Source of the DNA: Colius striatus
Lineage: Eukaryota > Chordata > Aves > Coliiformes > Coliidae
Direction: 5' to 3'
Assembly: GCF_028858725.1 (NCBI RefSeq)
Contig: NC_084766.1
Location: 22,670,501 to 22,734,500 of the forward strand
DNA: 64,000 nt
Position 1 is the first letter of the stretch; each line of letters opens with the position of its first letter. The translations under genes and the position numbers were made by a program. Shown piece by piece: positions 11,281 through 23,064 of this stretch. Below the pieces are notes generated by a model, which saw nothing but the letters and a program-made list of their open reading frames with translations, had not been told where the DNA came from and made no database searches.

Positions 11281-14200
11281 GAGTTTGCTGTGTTGTGTGA
11301 CTGTGACTGTATTCGTTAACTTCGAGAGTGGTGTGGTGATTTATTCTTATATTATACTTTACTTTTGCAAAAGCAGCTCTGTGGGTTCGTGAAGGTCTAG
11401 TTCTGTAATTTCCTGCATGTATCCTGGTCTTTGTAGACATGAAAGCATTGCTCTGCATTGGGAGACACATGTAGGATGAGACCAAGCATGGAAAGTACTT
11501 TAGTGCAGGTTTTTTTTTTTAAAGTAAAATTTAAACGAGTGTAAACAGTTTTTACAGAGATCTTGAAAATACTGCCGGCCTAGAAATATATTTTGTTTCT
11601 GAGTTTTGGTTGTTTTTTTTTTTTTTTTTACAGTTTTTCTATTTAAAAAAACAAAAGGTGTAAAACTTAAGCATCTTACTCGTATCTTTCGTTTTTCCCT
11701 AGATTGAAGTATGTAGCTAAAGCAATTTTTTCTCCATGTGTACTTTTTTAAAAACAAGATACTGACACGTTGGAGCATTTTTTGTGCAAGAAAATTGAGT
11801 CTTTTAGCCTCAAGTGGTTACTTATGCTTGTTTTTACTGATGGGTTTCTCTTTTTTTTTTTTTCTTGAGAGCTGACTGTGGTGCATACTTACGCATTTTC
11901 AGGGTTGATATTCATTATATCAGCTTTATACGATGTACTTTTTTCAAATGTTATGCATGTAATATTCATTTGTCCTTCCAGGGTTTTGCAAAGCTTCCTA
12001 GACAATTAAGACTTTGCTATATAATTGATTACAATATTTACTTAAGAAAAGATAGATGTCATTTGAGTTCAAGTTAAAATTTGATGGACCGAGGTACCAG
12101 TTACTTCTTTCTGCCTTGCTTTTAAGTTATGATGTGTTTATGCTTGTCAGTTAAGAATGGCTGACACAGTGACAAAGCTAATGTTAAAATAGGCCTTGTT
12201 AAAACGAGTTTGTTATAATTTTTAAACCCACTTGTTAGAGTTTGTATTCCATTTGATGGTGTTCTTTGGGAGAGAACACAGTGTTTTCAGTTTTTCTGTG
12301 TTCAATGTATTAAAAATGAACATAGTGTAAAGTTGTGAGATTTGTGCTTTTTACTGTATTCTTTCAGTTATGGTTGTATTTACACCTTTTAAAATACCAT
12401 TCCTTTTGTTTTCAGACCCTTTTACAGTATTCCTCCTGACTGTGGCCTTTTCTGAGTCTCACATATTTACCTCTTCTGTGTACATGGAAAAATGTTAAAA
12501 GTCTGTTGAAGAATTGTAATCAAGCCATTTATTAATGTGTAAGTCTGACTTCTTTGGTAACTTACATTTAAACATCCTAGGGATTTTTTTCTTTTTTACT
12601 AGGTGGTTGTTTCTAGCAAATATTTTGATTTATCATGCTGCAAGTGCTTGTCAATAATTGCATGCTACTGAGTAACTTCAAAGTTAAATTGTGGTTTGGG
12701 TCATTAATTAGTCGAAGGACATCTCAAATCAGATTTGAATATACCCATCTGAGACTGATTGCAAACAAATGTTTTATCTAGCTAGTGAAGTGTTGTCCAA
12801 CTGAGGACCACATTGACTCCATGTTAAAAGTCTGAGGCTTGTTCTCTGCAGCATACTTTATCCACTTCCAAACCATAAAGTGTTAATTGCACACATTTCA
12901 GGTTTTTAATATTGGACAGTTTAACACTTAAACCCGAATGATAAGGCAGGTGCCATTCAGGTGATGTATTGCATCATGCAACCTGTAAACTTCATGTTGC
13001 ATCTGTGTATTAAAGTTCTTCAAGCTAAGCTTTAAGTCCAAGTAATTTTTAGTTATTTATTCTTTATGTGGGAATTTAGCTTGCTCCTCTTGAAATAAGG
13101 GATTTGTCATTGACAAGAGAAAGCATTATGATACAGTCCTCTCTTGGTGAAAATAGATTGTAATGTAGATGAACTGTTCTCTTCTGAAAGCTCAAAGTAG
13201 AGTAATATGCCGTGTATGAATCTCCTGTGTGGAAGGTGGGAGATGTATCAGTGAGTTTAAAAAAAAAGAATAGTTCTGTACCTGAATGTTTTAGTTTGTG
13301 AAGACTCCCAAGGAGAGAGGTCTCATAGTGAAGAACACAATTAATTGAATTTATTTGATACTGGAGCCTGCATAAAGTATTGAAGTCTGTTTTACTTATT
13401 AGTTTGAATAAATATACAGAAATGTTAGTAGCATTTCCAAAGGAATACAATAAAGCATTCACTTAAAGAGAGTCTTTTGCTTTTCTTGCTATGTTATATA
13501 TGAACTTGAAAATTTCTCAGTCTCCATTCTCTTTGTCAGGTATTTAGATATTCAGTGCTAGATAATTCCTTCCCATGGACTGTGGAAAAATATTTGGAAG
13601 ACCTTAGTGGTGATCCTTATGTAATGGCTTGGAGCTGTAGAAGCAGCTCCTGCACTTCATCACAATGAGAGAGAGAGGATCATAGAATCATAGGATGTGA
13701 TCATTCTTTCAGTTTGTGTGTGAATAAATAGGATGATCTAATGAGTTGAGGGTGGGCAGGCGAATAGTGGAGAGCGAGCTGCTGCTGAGATTTCATCTAC
13801 ACCTCACAAACTTTTGCTAATAAAGAAGAAAGTGATGCTGTGACTTCTACTATGGAAAAAGTTTCTTCACTAGTATAGAACACTTTTTAGTAAAAACATT
13901 TGTTCCTCATTTTCAGTCTTCCAAAATGCAAGGTATTTTTGCTGCTTTTTTTATTTCTGGTGATTTTGTATTGACATGTGGGAGAGCTGTTTGAGCGTAG
14001 ACTTGAGCTGCCATAAATTGTCAGTGCAGCCTGTTATGGAAACACTGACATTAAGTCTGTAGGGAGACAATGATGCTGACTGTACCTATTTGAGCCTCTT
14101 AATCTGTAGAGTAGGACTGTTGTCAGTCATGTACTTGTTCTGAAAGGATTAACCTATACCCAGGAACATATGATGAGAAAACAAAGTATCTCTTGACTAC

Positions 14201-14872
14201 TTCAGACTTGTGTGAAGGCAAAAAATTCATTGTAGATGAGCCTGATGAGGTTTTTCGGTGTTGATAAAGGTAATGTCTCCAATAGTGAAGTAGATCTTTT
14301 GTCAGATTTTTTTTTTTCTTTTTAAGCATGATAGTTAGGTACTAATAAAGTAGAAGATGTGAGTAATAAAAATATCAACTCCTGCTGAATGTACTTGTTT
14401 TTACCACTTCAGATAGGTTCAGTTAGTGATCCATGTCACAGAGGAGGTACTATGCTTTTATTTGTTTGAACTCCTGAATAAGTCATAAGTGCTATCCTCA
14501 TTTTTAAAAAAGCAGCTCTTGGGATTTCTCATGCTCGCAACCTGTCCTGGTGGGAGAAAAACCCTATTAGATAGCATGGAATGTACTTTAGCATAGATGT
14601 GCTTTAAAGTTTATTTTTCAAGTTTTATGTATATTTTGTGGGGAAAAAAAAGGAACCCAAACAACAAACCAACAACCCCCCCAAGCACAAACAAGCTAAA
14701 ACAAGTTACAGTATAATGTCTCATTTTTTTATCATGCTTTTTTTCGCTCAGACACCGTTATAAAAATGATTAACTTCCACGACTGGCATGTATTTGCTAA
14801 TGCATTGTGTTGGGTGTTCTAACTGCCTTAGTTGTAGCAGTAATATTTACTTTGCTTGTTTTCTGATTTCAG
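11281..14872 (+). other. ZNF518A: ZNF518A 5' UTR intron
   Basis: This stretch lies between the CpG island and the acceptor TTGTTTTCTGATTTCAG|GAG (exon begins 14873). It is AT-rich with T-runs (11510, 11610, 11850). A tiny CR1-tail-like string (ATCATAGAATCATAGGA) lies near 13679. No coding exon was recognised. Extra untranslated exons cannot be excluded. Confidence 0.65.
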
Positions 14873-14881
14873 GAGAATAAA

Positions 14882-14896
14882 ATGGGGAAGTTCTAG
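14882..14896 (+). other. Four-codon uORF before ZNF518A start
   Basis: ATG GGG AAG TTC TAG lies ten bases into the coding exon and 66 bases upstream of the main ATG. Minimal uORFs of this kind can lower initiation at the main start. Whether it does so here is not shown. Confidence 0.6.
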
Positions 14897-14962
14897 AACC
14901 TTGAGAATAACTTGGCGCAGTAGTCCTGTTTGCTGCAGGAACAAAGACTAATCTCAAGAATC

Positions 14963-17900
14963 ATGCCATCTGCGAAGGAACGTGTTTCTTCTGATAAGAA
15001 GAAAATGAATTTGTTTAAACACAATGCTGCACAGAATTTTTCTACAGGTGCTACTTTAGAAAAAGCACTTGTGAATGATCCTTTAAGTATCATGGCTGCA
15101 CCAGCAATTTTAGATGTCAATCTCTCTTATGAACTAAAAAATGTGAAAATTGATTTACCTAAGGTGAACATTCCAAATGAAGTATTAATGAAACATGAAG
15201 TCAATAGATTTAGAAAACTCTTTCAGTGTAAACAGCAAACTGCAAGAAAGTCCGTAAGTCTAGAGAAAACAAATGGAAGTGACTCCACTTGTTCTGAGGG
15301 AAGCCGCTTGCAGAATAAACCTAAAGTGCAATTTGAAGAAGGGTTGAAAACTACAGCCAAGATACTGAATTTCACTTGTACGAAATGCAAGGATAACATT
15401 AGATACAGCCCAAATGATCTACAGAAGCATTTTCAGCTATTACACTATGGAGAATTGCCTTTGTATCCCTGTGAGTTGTGTAACTTCTCGGCTCATGACT
15501 TTCAGTCGTTCAACCAGCACAGACGTACCCATCGCGGCACTTTAGTGAAATGTGAGCTCTGCAATGATGAGCATATGTACACTTTGTTGGATTTGACAAA
15601 ACACTTCACATCAAAGCATTGTGTAAATGGTCACTTTCAATGTGAAATATGTGGATTTTCTACCCAGGACGTGGGCACATGTGTTCAGCATATTCATAGA
15701 CATAATGATAGTCCATATAAATGTGGAAAATGCCATCATGTAAGCTTTACACAAGAGGAGTTCCAGAACCATCTTTTTGCTCATAGCAACATGTTTCCTT
15801 TTCGTTGTCAATATTGCAGTTACAGCACACCTCGGAAAGATTGTCTTCTAAAACACATCATAGCTTTGCATAGAGACCACTTGTATGCAAAAGAAAAACT
15901 GGAAAAGGATAAATGTGAAAACAGAATAGTGAAGACTCCAGAAGGACTGAAGCTTGTGTTAAGAAGATGTAAAACGGGAGCATCGAAGAAAGCACTCTGG
16001 AGACGGAAAAAAATAAGCAGTGGAAGTGACAAAACTGGAGAAAAAAATGCAAAATTGCTAAGAAGTATGAATGAAATTCAAAAAAGAGCTCATGAGCTGA
16101 ACCAGGCTTTGAGAGAGATGGAAGCAAATGAAGACAAAGATAAACTTTTATATACAGAAAAGCATAATTTCACAGGTGGAATGCTCTCTGCTGCTGCTGC
16201 ACAATACAATAAAGCAGATGATGGAACAAGTTACAGCCTGGGATTATTGAAAAATGCTGTTCATGGGCCAACAGTATTGATGGTCAAAAATAACAAAATA
16301 TCTGTTCCAGCCAATTACAGTGCTAAATTTATGGGATTTAAAATGGTAGATGGAAAACAACATATTGTTATAAAATTACTACCTACAAGTAAGCAGAATA
16401 TTAGTTTGTTGGGTCAGAAAGCTGATCCTATTAAAGACGGTTCTACAACTCCTTTGCTACAGACTGCTGATCCTCGTGGCTTTACTTCAGGTGCTGTACC
16501 ACATGTGACTGACCAGTCAACCTTAAAGAACAATTCTGTTCACCCCCTAACCTCCCCTCCCTTTTCTTATTCTGCTTCTCATTCAGGAAAAATGAAAGTG
16601 GAAAAACAGAATAACTCCTTATTATATGGTAGGAATGTTTCTTCAACTGTAGCACCTTCTAATGTAGCTGTAGAAAAAAGTTTGAATTATTTGCCAATGA
16701 AGTTGGGCTCAACTGTACCTCCACATGATGAGGTAACACAAGTTGGAACTCAAAGTAATATCTCGTGGGGAAGCTATAGTCCTCCCAGTCATCCTCAGGT
16801 ATTACCACTCACTATTAAAAATACACTTCACTATGACCCCATGAAAATGCCCCTCTTTCCTGAACTGAAAATACAAAACAGTGGCCTGAATAATAGTAAT
16901 GGAACTAATAATCTCTGTTACTCATCTTCAGTGGATTCTTCTAATGAAGGTTTGCTGTCTTTTCACAACTATTCCAAAACGGACACTTCAGATATTCCAT
17001 GTAGCATTTGGATGTCAACAGATGACAAGTACAAAGCATTTCTATCTAACAAAACAGGTTCTTTTCAAAACAGTAGGGGAAGTGAATCTGCATCTTCAGA
17101 GTCAGTGAAAGGCTTAAAACCAGAGAAAGGTTTATCAGCCCAATCAAATATTAATAAAACTTGTGGACATGTAAACACTAAAAATATGTTTTCTAAAAGC
17201 CAGTTTAAAAATATTGTTGACAGTGAGTGTTTGGTGGAAGACCAGCATCGTGGCCAGAAATATTTGGACGCTAACATACATCAAGGCTTTGAGAATGTTA
17301 CTGAGAAATTCCAAGAAAATGCCTCTTCTGATTGTGTTAACTCAGTCTTGATGCCCAAAATCACATCTGTTTTCTCATTGCAGAGTGAACAGGCAGCTAA
17401 TTTTTTATCTCCTGAAATAAACCAGGTACTGCAGGATGTGTTAAAAGTGAAAGCAACTACTCAGCAAGAATCCCACAGCAAGTCAAATAACTGTATAAAA
17501 CTTCATTCTGACAAGCTGCTTTCTGGTTATGAGACAAGGAATAAAGCCTTTCCTCATTTGAGAAGCTCAGCAACTCCATGTGATTTTCAGAGACCTACCT
17601 CTAATGTAGGCTTTCATTTAAGTAAGAGAGAATTAAACACAAGATGTAGCACAAATGAAGGTACACAGTGTGGGAGAGGAAGACAGACACCCAGAACATC
17701 ATTTGATTCACTGGGCGTGGATAAATTATCCAGAACTCCGGGTGTTGGTAGGTTGCTAAAAACTCATACAGATACAATTGTAACACAGCAGATACTAAAA
17801 GAGAAAAGTCTGTCTACAACCCAAAATTCCGGCCACTTTCCACCAGTTCTTGACGAAGAAAAGAAACCCCTTTTAGTTCAGTCCTCTCCATCGGGAGTTT

Positions 17901-19606
17901 TTGTTCCTTTGCACCTTGCTAACCATCCTGGGCTACAGGTGGTTTCAGGAAAATCTCTTCCATCAGCCAGTTCATCGGATGGACACGCGACTAATGGTGT
18001 ATCTTCGTCTTTTGTTCTAAATAAAGGACCTGGGATGGTTTTGACTTTTAACGGGACAATTGGAACAGTTGCAAATGTCCCTAGTGATAGTTCTCAGGGT
18101 TTAGGGGGAGTTGCATCCAGAGAATATAGTAAAGTAACCATACCTTCAAAAGAGGAGGGGAAAAATGAGACTTTCAGACGTGTAAGAAGTTCCTGTAATA
18201 GGATAACACGTAGTACAGCAAATGACTCCCTGAATAGCATACCATATAAAGGACCTCTTGTTGTTACAAAGTTGTCAGAGTTATCTGCGAAAGGAATGTC
18301 TTCTGCGAAGGTGCTATTGGAGCGTCAGGATGCGGTCTTTGGTTCATTGGAGTCAGTAAACCCACAGGAAGTTAAACAGCAACGTGTTTATGCACTTTTG
18401 CCGGATGGACGGCAGGCAGTTCTTCTGAAATGTATGACACCAAACAAGCCTGTAGTTCATAAACAGAGTGTTTTTCTGGATAATGATCATTATCAAAATT
18501 GTCAACCAAAGAAAACTGGAGCCATGCAACAAAAGCTTTTGCTGAAAATTAAGACCTCTACTTCAGATACCCCGGCTGATACCACTCAGTCAGTGAGCTA
18601 CTCAGTGCCCTCACTACAGTTGGGTAACTTGCAGTCCCTTACTCCTGCACTAGCACAGAAACAAACTAATCTTACTTCTAATGATGCCTTAATCTTACCA
18701 GGTAGGTTAATACCAGCAAATGCCTCTTTGGCAAGCTCTAATCCAGCACATTGTGTTCCTCCTGTAGAACCTGTTTATTCTACTGCGTCTGCAGGGACAC
18801 AGTTGCAAAAAGGTTCTATTGCGAGTATGCAAGTAGTAACTGCTAACAACAGGGATAACGTTGGTAGTCAGAAGTCCACACGGAGCACCCGAAACAGAAC
18901 CACAAAAGTAAAACCTCGTTTAAAACAAACTGGGTCTAAAAGTTCAGAAGGTGTGGGTGTGCAAAAACCTAAGAATCTCAAACGGAAGAATAAGGATAAT
19001 TGCTCAGAACCTCCAAGAAAGAAAGCAAAGTTGCACAGAAAATGTAAGGAAAAGAATCAAGCCGAATTTATTAGTGAATCAGGTGGCCCTTACAAACCAA
19101 GGGCATCAAAAGAAACTGTGAGGACTTTGAAATTACTTCCTTTTAATTCTAAACAGCTTGTAAAATGCCCTCGGAGAAATCAACCGGTTGTTGTGCTTAA
19201 CCATCCTGATGCAGATGTTCCAGAAGTTATAAATGTAATGAAAACCATTGCTAAATTTAAGGGACATGTTCTGAAGGTTTCATTGTCAAAAAGAACTATG
19301 GAAGCGCTTCTGCAGCCGGCCTTCTGCAATCCTTTGGGCTTAACTACTGATGATCTTTCTCAAAGGAGGCACAGGACAGTAAAACCTATTAGCTCTGTAA
19401 AAGAAAGATTTGTTTTAAAATTAACACTGAAAAAGACTAGCAAAAACAATTATCAGATTGTGAAGACTACCTCTGATAATACCTTGAAAGCTAAGTTTAG
19501 CTGCTGGTTTTGTGGTAGAATATTTGACAATCAGGATAATTGGGTAGGACATGGACAGAGGCATCTGATGGAAGCTACTCGGGATTGGAATTCATTAATG
19601 CAGTGA
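14963..19606 (+). CDS. ZNF518A: Zinc finger protein 518A, complete single-exon CDS
   Basis: The product is 1547 residues; I recall human ZNF518A as close to 1480, also encoded in one large exon. Six C2H2 fingers cluster at residues 139-161, 170-190, 197-219, 227-247, 254-274 and 282-303. A seventh sits at the C-terminus (C1514, C1517, H1530, H1534), 13 residues from the end. Other blocks matching the mammalian protein are AKFMGFKMVDGKQHIVIKLL (about 453-472), a segment near 797-830 containing ITSVFSLQS, LLPDG(R)QAVLLKC near 1142-1155, and the KQLVKCPRRNQPVVVLNHPD region near 1395-1415. A basic NLS-like patch (PPRKKAKLHRKCK) is near 1352. The ATG at 14963 (A at -3) is chosen because it matches the family's MPS start; the frame is closed by TAG at 14921. 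The protein is nuclear and presumed DNA-binding. The family has been linked to G9a/GLP repressor complexes, chiefly through the paralog ZNF518B. The long middle is low in recognisable domains. Confidence 0.96.
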   Translation: MPSAKERVSSDKKKMNLFKHNAAQNFSTGATLEKALVNDPLSIMAAPAILDVNLSYELKNVKIDLPKVNIPNEVLMKHEVNRFRKLFQCKQQTARKSVSLEKTNGSDSTCSEGSRLQNKPKVQFEEGLKTTAKILNFTCTKCKDNIRYSPNDLQKHFQLLHYGELPLYPCELCNFSAHDFQSFNQHRRTHRGTLVKCELCNDEHMYTLLDLTKHFTSKHCVNGHFQCEICGFSTQDVGTCVQHIHRHNDSPYKCGKCHHVSFTQEEFQNHLFAHSNMFPFRCQYCSYSTPRKDCLLKHIIALHRDHLYAKEKLEKDKCENRIVKTPEGLKLVLRRCKTGASKKALWRRKKISSGSDKTGEKNAKLLRSMNEIQKRAHELNQALREMEANEDKDKLLYTEKHNFTGGMLSAAAAQYNKADDGTSYSLGLLKNAVHGPTVLMVKNNKISVPANYSAKFMGFKMVDGKQHIVIKLLPTSKQNISLLGQKADPIKDGSTTPLLQTADPRGFTSGAVPHVTDQSTLKNNSVHPLTSPPFSYSASHSGKMKVEKQNNSLLYGRNVSSTVAPSNVAVEKSLNYLPMKLGSTVPPHDEVTQVGTQSNISWGSYSPPSHPQVLPLTIKNTLHYDPMKMPLFPELKIQNSGLNNSNGTNNLCYSSSVDSSNEGLLSFHNYSKTDTSDIPCSIWMSTDDKYKAFLSNKTGSFQNSRGSESASSESVKGLKPEKGLSAQSNINKTCGHVNTKNMFSKSQFKNIVDSECLVEDQHRGQKYLDANIHQGFENVTEKFQENASSDCVNSVLMPKITSVFSLQSEQAANFLSPEINQVLQDVLKVKATTQQESHSKSNNCIKLHSDKLLSGYETRNKAFPHLRSSATPCDFQRPTSNVGFHLSKRELNTRCSTNEGTQCGRGRQTPRTSFDSLGVDKLSRTPGVGRLLKTHTDTIVTQQILKEKSLSTTQNSGHFPPVLDEEKKPLLVQSSPSGVFVPLHLANHPGLQVVSGKSLPSASSSDGHATNGVSSSFVLNKGPGMVLTFNGTIGTVANVPSDSSQGLGGVASREYSKVTIPSKEEGKNETFRRVRSSCNRITRSTANDSLNSIPYKGPLVVTKLSELSAKGMSSAKVLLERQDAVFGSLESVNPQEVKQQRVYALLPDGRQAVLLKCMTPNKPVVHKQSVFLDNDHYQNCQPKKTGAMQQKLLLKIKTSTSDTPADTTQSVSYSVPSLQLGNLQSLTPALAQKQTNLTSNDALILPGRLIPANASLASSNPAHCVPPVEPVYSTASAGTQLQKGSIASMQVVTANNRDNVGSQKSTRSTRNRTTKVKPRLKQTGSKSSEGVGVQKPKNLKRKNKDNCSEPPRKKAKLHRKCKEKNQAEFISESGGPYKPRASKETVRTLKLLPFNSKQLVKCPRRNQPVVVLNHPDADVPEVINVMKTIAKFKGHVLKVSLSKRTMEALLQPAFCNPLGLTTDDLSQRRHRTVKPISSVKERFVLKLTLKKTSKNNYQIVKTTSDNTLKAKFSCWFCGRIFDNQDNWVGHGQRHLMEATRDWNSLMQ

Positions 19607-20355
19607 TGAAATGAAAACTTAGGGTTTTTTAAGAAAATCAATTGAATTAGGATACACAAGTAATTTTGGTTTGTATTTCAGTATTGTAACTGAAGATTAA
19701 AAATGATGCAAAGTGCTTGTATCTTAAAAGGAAGAGCAGATTATCTATTGTCATCAAGCTTTGAGGGAGCTTTGTGGTTTAGATAACTTGTAACTAACTG
19801 CAAATACAATTCCATAAAAATCTATATTATTTTTTGTTACTACTATCATGTCCTATATTTTTATTCTATAGAAGGAGTCTTCAGGGCTTTTGTTCTGTAC
19901 ATATTTAAAAAACCAAAACTAAACATGTAAATATTTTTGTACTTTCCAGTTATTTGGTATAATTCTTGCACAGAAACCTCTGCCCCCATTTTTCAGTTCT
20001 GTGCATGCACTACTAAAACAAATTTTAAAATTTTTTTCAACTACACAAAGCTGTTATCCTGGGATTTTTGTGATTTTCACTTGTTAGGTCTTGATTTTGT
20101 TTTTTCAGGGATTGAACACTATTGTTAGCAAGTGCCTAAAAGATGTGAAGCAGTTTACATTAATGTCAACTGTGTAACCATAGGTCCATACAGGGCCATT
20201 TCCCCAATAGTTTCATCTAAAGGAAGCCATATGTGAATGCTTTAAGCTATATTGCTATGCACATGACACTTGTACTATTTCTGTGCAGTTTGTCTACTTT
20301 CTTAGTGAAGTATTTTTCATATGAATGAATAAAACATGTTACAATTGTGTTAATA
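19607..20355 (+). other. ZNF518A: ZNF518A 3' UTR
   Basis: AT-rich sequence follows the TGA at 19604-19606 up to the first strong polyadenylation signal. Human ZNF518A transcripts can have longer 3' UTRs, so distal ends (next AATAAA at 21177) are possible. Confidence 0.65.
20328..20333 (+). terminator. ZNF518A: ZNF518A polyadenylation signal AATAAA
   Basis: A canonical AATAAA followed by GT-rich sequence ('acatgttacaattgtgtt') lies about 720 bases after the stop codon. A second AATAAA at 21177-21182 is an alternative distal site. Confidence 0.6.
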
Positions 20356-23064
20356 CAGTGAGCCTGAGAATGGAATCAATTGAAAATGCACAGTATATAT
20401 ATTCGTAATGTATATGGTGTTTAAGGGTGGTAAACATTCCTAATCTGTATTGACTCTATTGTCACTATTAAATTTGCTATAACTTGTGTTTACAGATTAT
20501 GACTGTGGGCATTTATAGCAAATATTTCTATTTTGTTTTGTACTGTGTCTGCCACCCTGTATGGTGAACTGGAAAGCACCATTTCAGGCCTGTAACTGCA
20601 TTACAGTTTTATTCCAGGTGGATGCAATTTATCCCTATAATGACTAAATACTGTTTTCTACTGTTGCTTGTTAAGATGAACTGCCTTTTAGGGTACCCGG
20701 AGTTTGGCAGAACCAAGGCTTGAGGTAATGTTCCTATGGGCCTGCTTGCTTCCTACTACAGTTTTAGGGATAACGATGAGGAGAGAATATGCTTCACATT
20801 TCTTAATGTTTATGCAAGGGTATGTAAAAAAAAGACCTTATCCATAGTGACTGAGAGTATACAAATGAAGGTCCTTACTGTCCACAGTAATTATATTTAG
20901 CGGCTTTGTCCTCCCGATTCTTAATGTACCTAGAGGCTAGATCCAGTCTTCAGTGGGAGTGCCCTTCCCATATGGTACCTCTTGCCCACATACTGAAAGA
21001 TCCCATCTTAGTTGTGTAAGTCGGTTCTCCAAAGGACTGATAGAAAAACAGTCAAAATTGAATACTGGACTTGGAGAGGACTGGAGCATTTAAATCTGTG
21101 AGTTTTTAGGTTGTATCAAGCCTAGGGGTAATTGTGACTTTTTCCATAAGGTGAAAGTGAAGACTGATGTGCTACCAATAAAACAATTGGAAGTCTTCAC
21201 AGATGTCACAGGGATGTCACCAGTAACAGAACTGGATTTATGTTGTAAAAAGTGTTGTAATGAAAATGATTGAAAAAAAAATCAGTAGCTAGGTATGGTT
21301 TGTTTTTCTTGATGTGTTTGTTGTCAGGAGGAGGCACACTAACCTTGTAGCTAGTGAGTTATGGAAGTCAACTGAAGTACCTAGACAGTAAAGACAGCAT
21401 AGTTTGGGAGAATTAATACATGGTCGATGTGTGTTCTGTATCAAAATAAGATCATTTAATTCTGTAGAATGGAACTGAGATCTGACATTACTTTGGATAG
21501 GAACTTTGAAGATGACTAGTGTAGTGATGAGGAAGTGTATTGGAAAGAAACAGCATTAGGAAAGGACAAAAATGTAGCTTTTTTGACTGGAAGGCTCTAT
21601 TAGCTGCCTAATCTTGCTCTGTTATAAACCCTGAAACTGAACCCCTGAATTCTGGACATTGCCATTGCTGCCTTTGCCAGAAGGGTCTGAAGTTTGTTGC
21701 TAAAACCTACTTGGTGCATCTTCATGAAGGATGATCGATTTTTGTTAACAGTTTTGGGGTGGAAGTACTGCTGTTGAGTTAGGTTTTCTCTGTATTGATG
21801 AATTATGAGAGACAACTGTCAAGGATTTTTTTTCCCCCTCCAGCTTGGTCCTGTGAATTGGGTAACTTTGAACAATACTATGAAAAAACATTGTAAAGCT
21901 TGGAAATGTTGAAATAAGGTTGCTTTATACAATCTTAATTGTATAAAGCCGTGTGTCACTTGATCCATGGACATCCATCTCAGTGCAGAGATTTGTTGCT
22001 CCCTCTTGAGCAGTGATTTAATATTTTGTTTCCCCACCCTTAATTATGTCCTTGTGTTATCTAATGCATATTTCTCAAGTATTGTTCTGAATAGATGCTT
22101 CTTTTTGTCTTATGAGCTTTTCCATAATGCTTTGTTTGAGGTGTTAAGAGTTTGGCACTTCTGTAGATCAGATTTCAAAGAATCTTAAGTGAGACTTCAG
22201 TGAAACCTAAGTTCACAATTAATGACCATTAGAAGAACGTTTAGCTTAAGCAATCTGAGCAGCATCACAGTGGATGGTGCAGTGGAAGGTGTAGGGACCA
22301 TATACAGTTCTTCAATGAAACATTCAACTGCTTTAACAATACAGGACTACTTTTTGTACTATTTGACACCCGCAATGTTTGCACATTTTTCAACATCTTC
22401 AGTAAATGGGAAAGGCATCTTACAAATATCTTACAAACCAAACGTTCATTATGCAGCTGGAATTTATCCCCCAAGTGTCATGTGAACTGAGCAAACTATA
22501 TAAATCCATATGGAAAAACAGTCAATGATCATAAATGTAGTGCTTATATTGTAATGGATATATCTGACGTGACAAATTAAGGCAGCACAGGTAACCTGAT
22601 TTGAAGAGTGTCTTGATTTTGAGTGTTTGACCTTGCATCCATGACATTTTAAGATAGCTTATAACACTGCACATAAAGCAAGATAAGAAAACTTGGTTAT
22701 AGTCCTTTGGAATACACAGACATAAGTGCAAGTGCGGGGTCAGCAGGTGTTTGTATAGTATTTGTGTGTTTGTATAAAGGGACCTTAAAGAGGCCTAAAA
22801 TCTAGCCCATTGTGTATTGTTTGCAAGATGTGTATTCGTCAGTAAGTCATGGTTTTTCTTCCTCGATAATTCCAGTTTTAACCAAAAACTTGTGTTCAAT
22901 ATTTGTTCCAGGACTGTTGTCATGTGAGACTTTTTTTTTTATAAGAATGTCTGCCCACTGCTGGTGGTTTAGATGGAAGGAGAAATGTAGTTTTGTAATG
23001 ATTAAGACAAACTCAGAGATGCAATACTTAGGCAACAGCTTCACTTGTCTATGAAGTATCCCTT
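20356..23064. other. Tail-to-tail intergenic region, left part
   Basis: This lies between the ZNF518A 3' end and the CR1 element. There are only short open frames (under 90 codons), none recognisable. A longer ZNF518A 3' UTR could extend into its first kilobase. Confidence 0.5.

Noticed and set aside
13677-13700. CR1-tail-like string ATCATAGAATCATAGGA
   Set aside because: It is too short and lacks the adjoining CR1 3' UTR; chance or a minimal relic.
14930-14962. An 11-codon N-terminal extension of ZNF518A starting at TTG
   Set aside because: It has no ATG, and the family begins with MPS at 14963, whose context (A at -3) is adequate.
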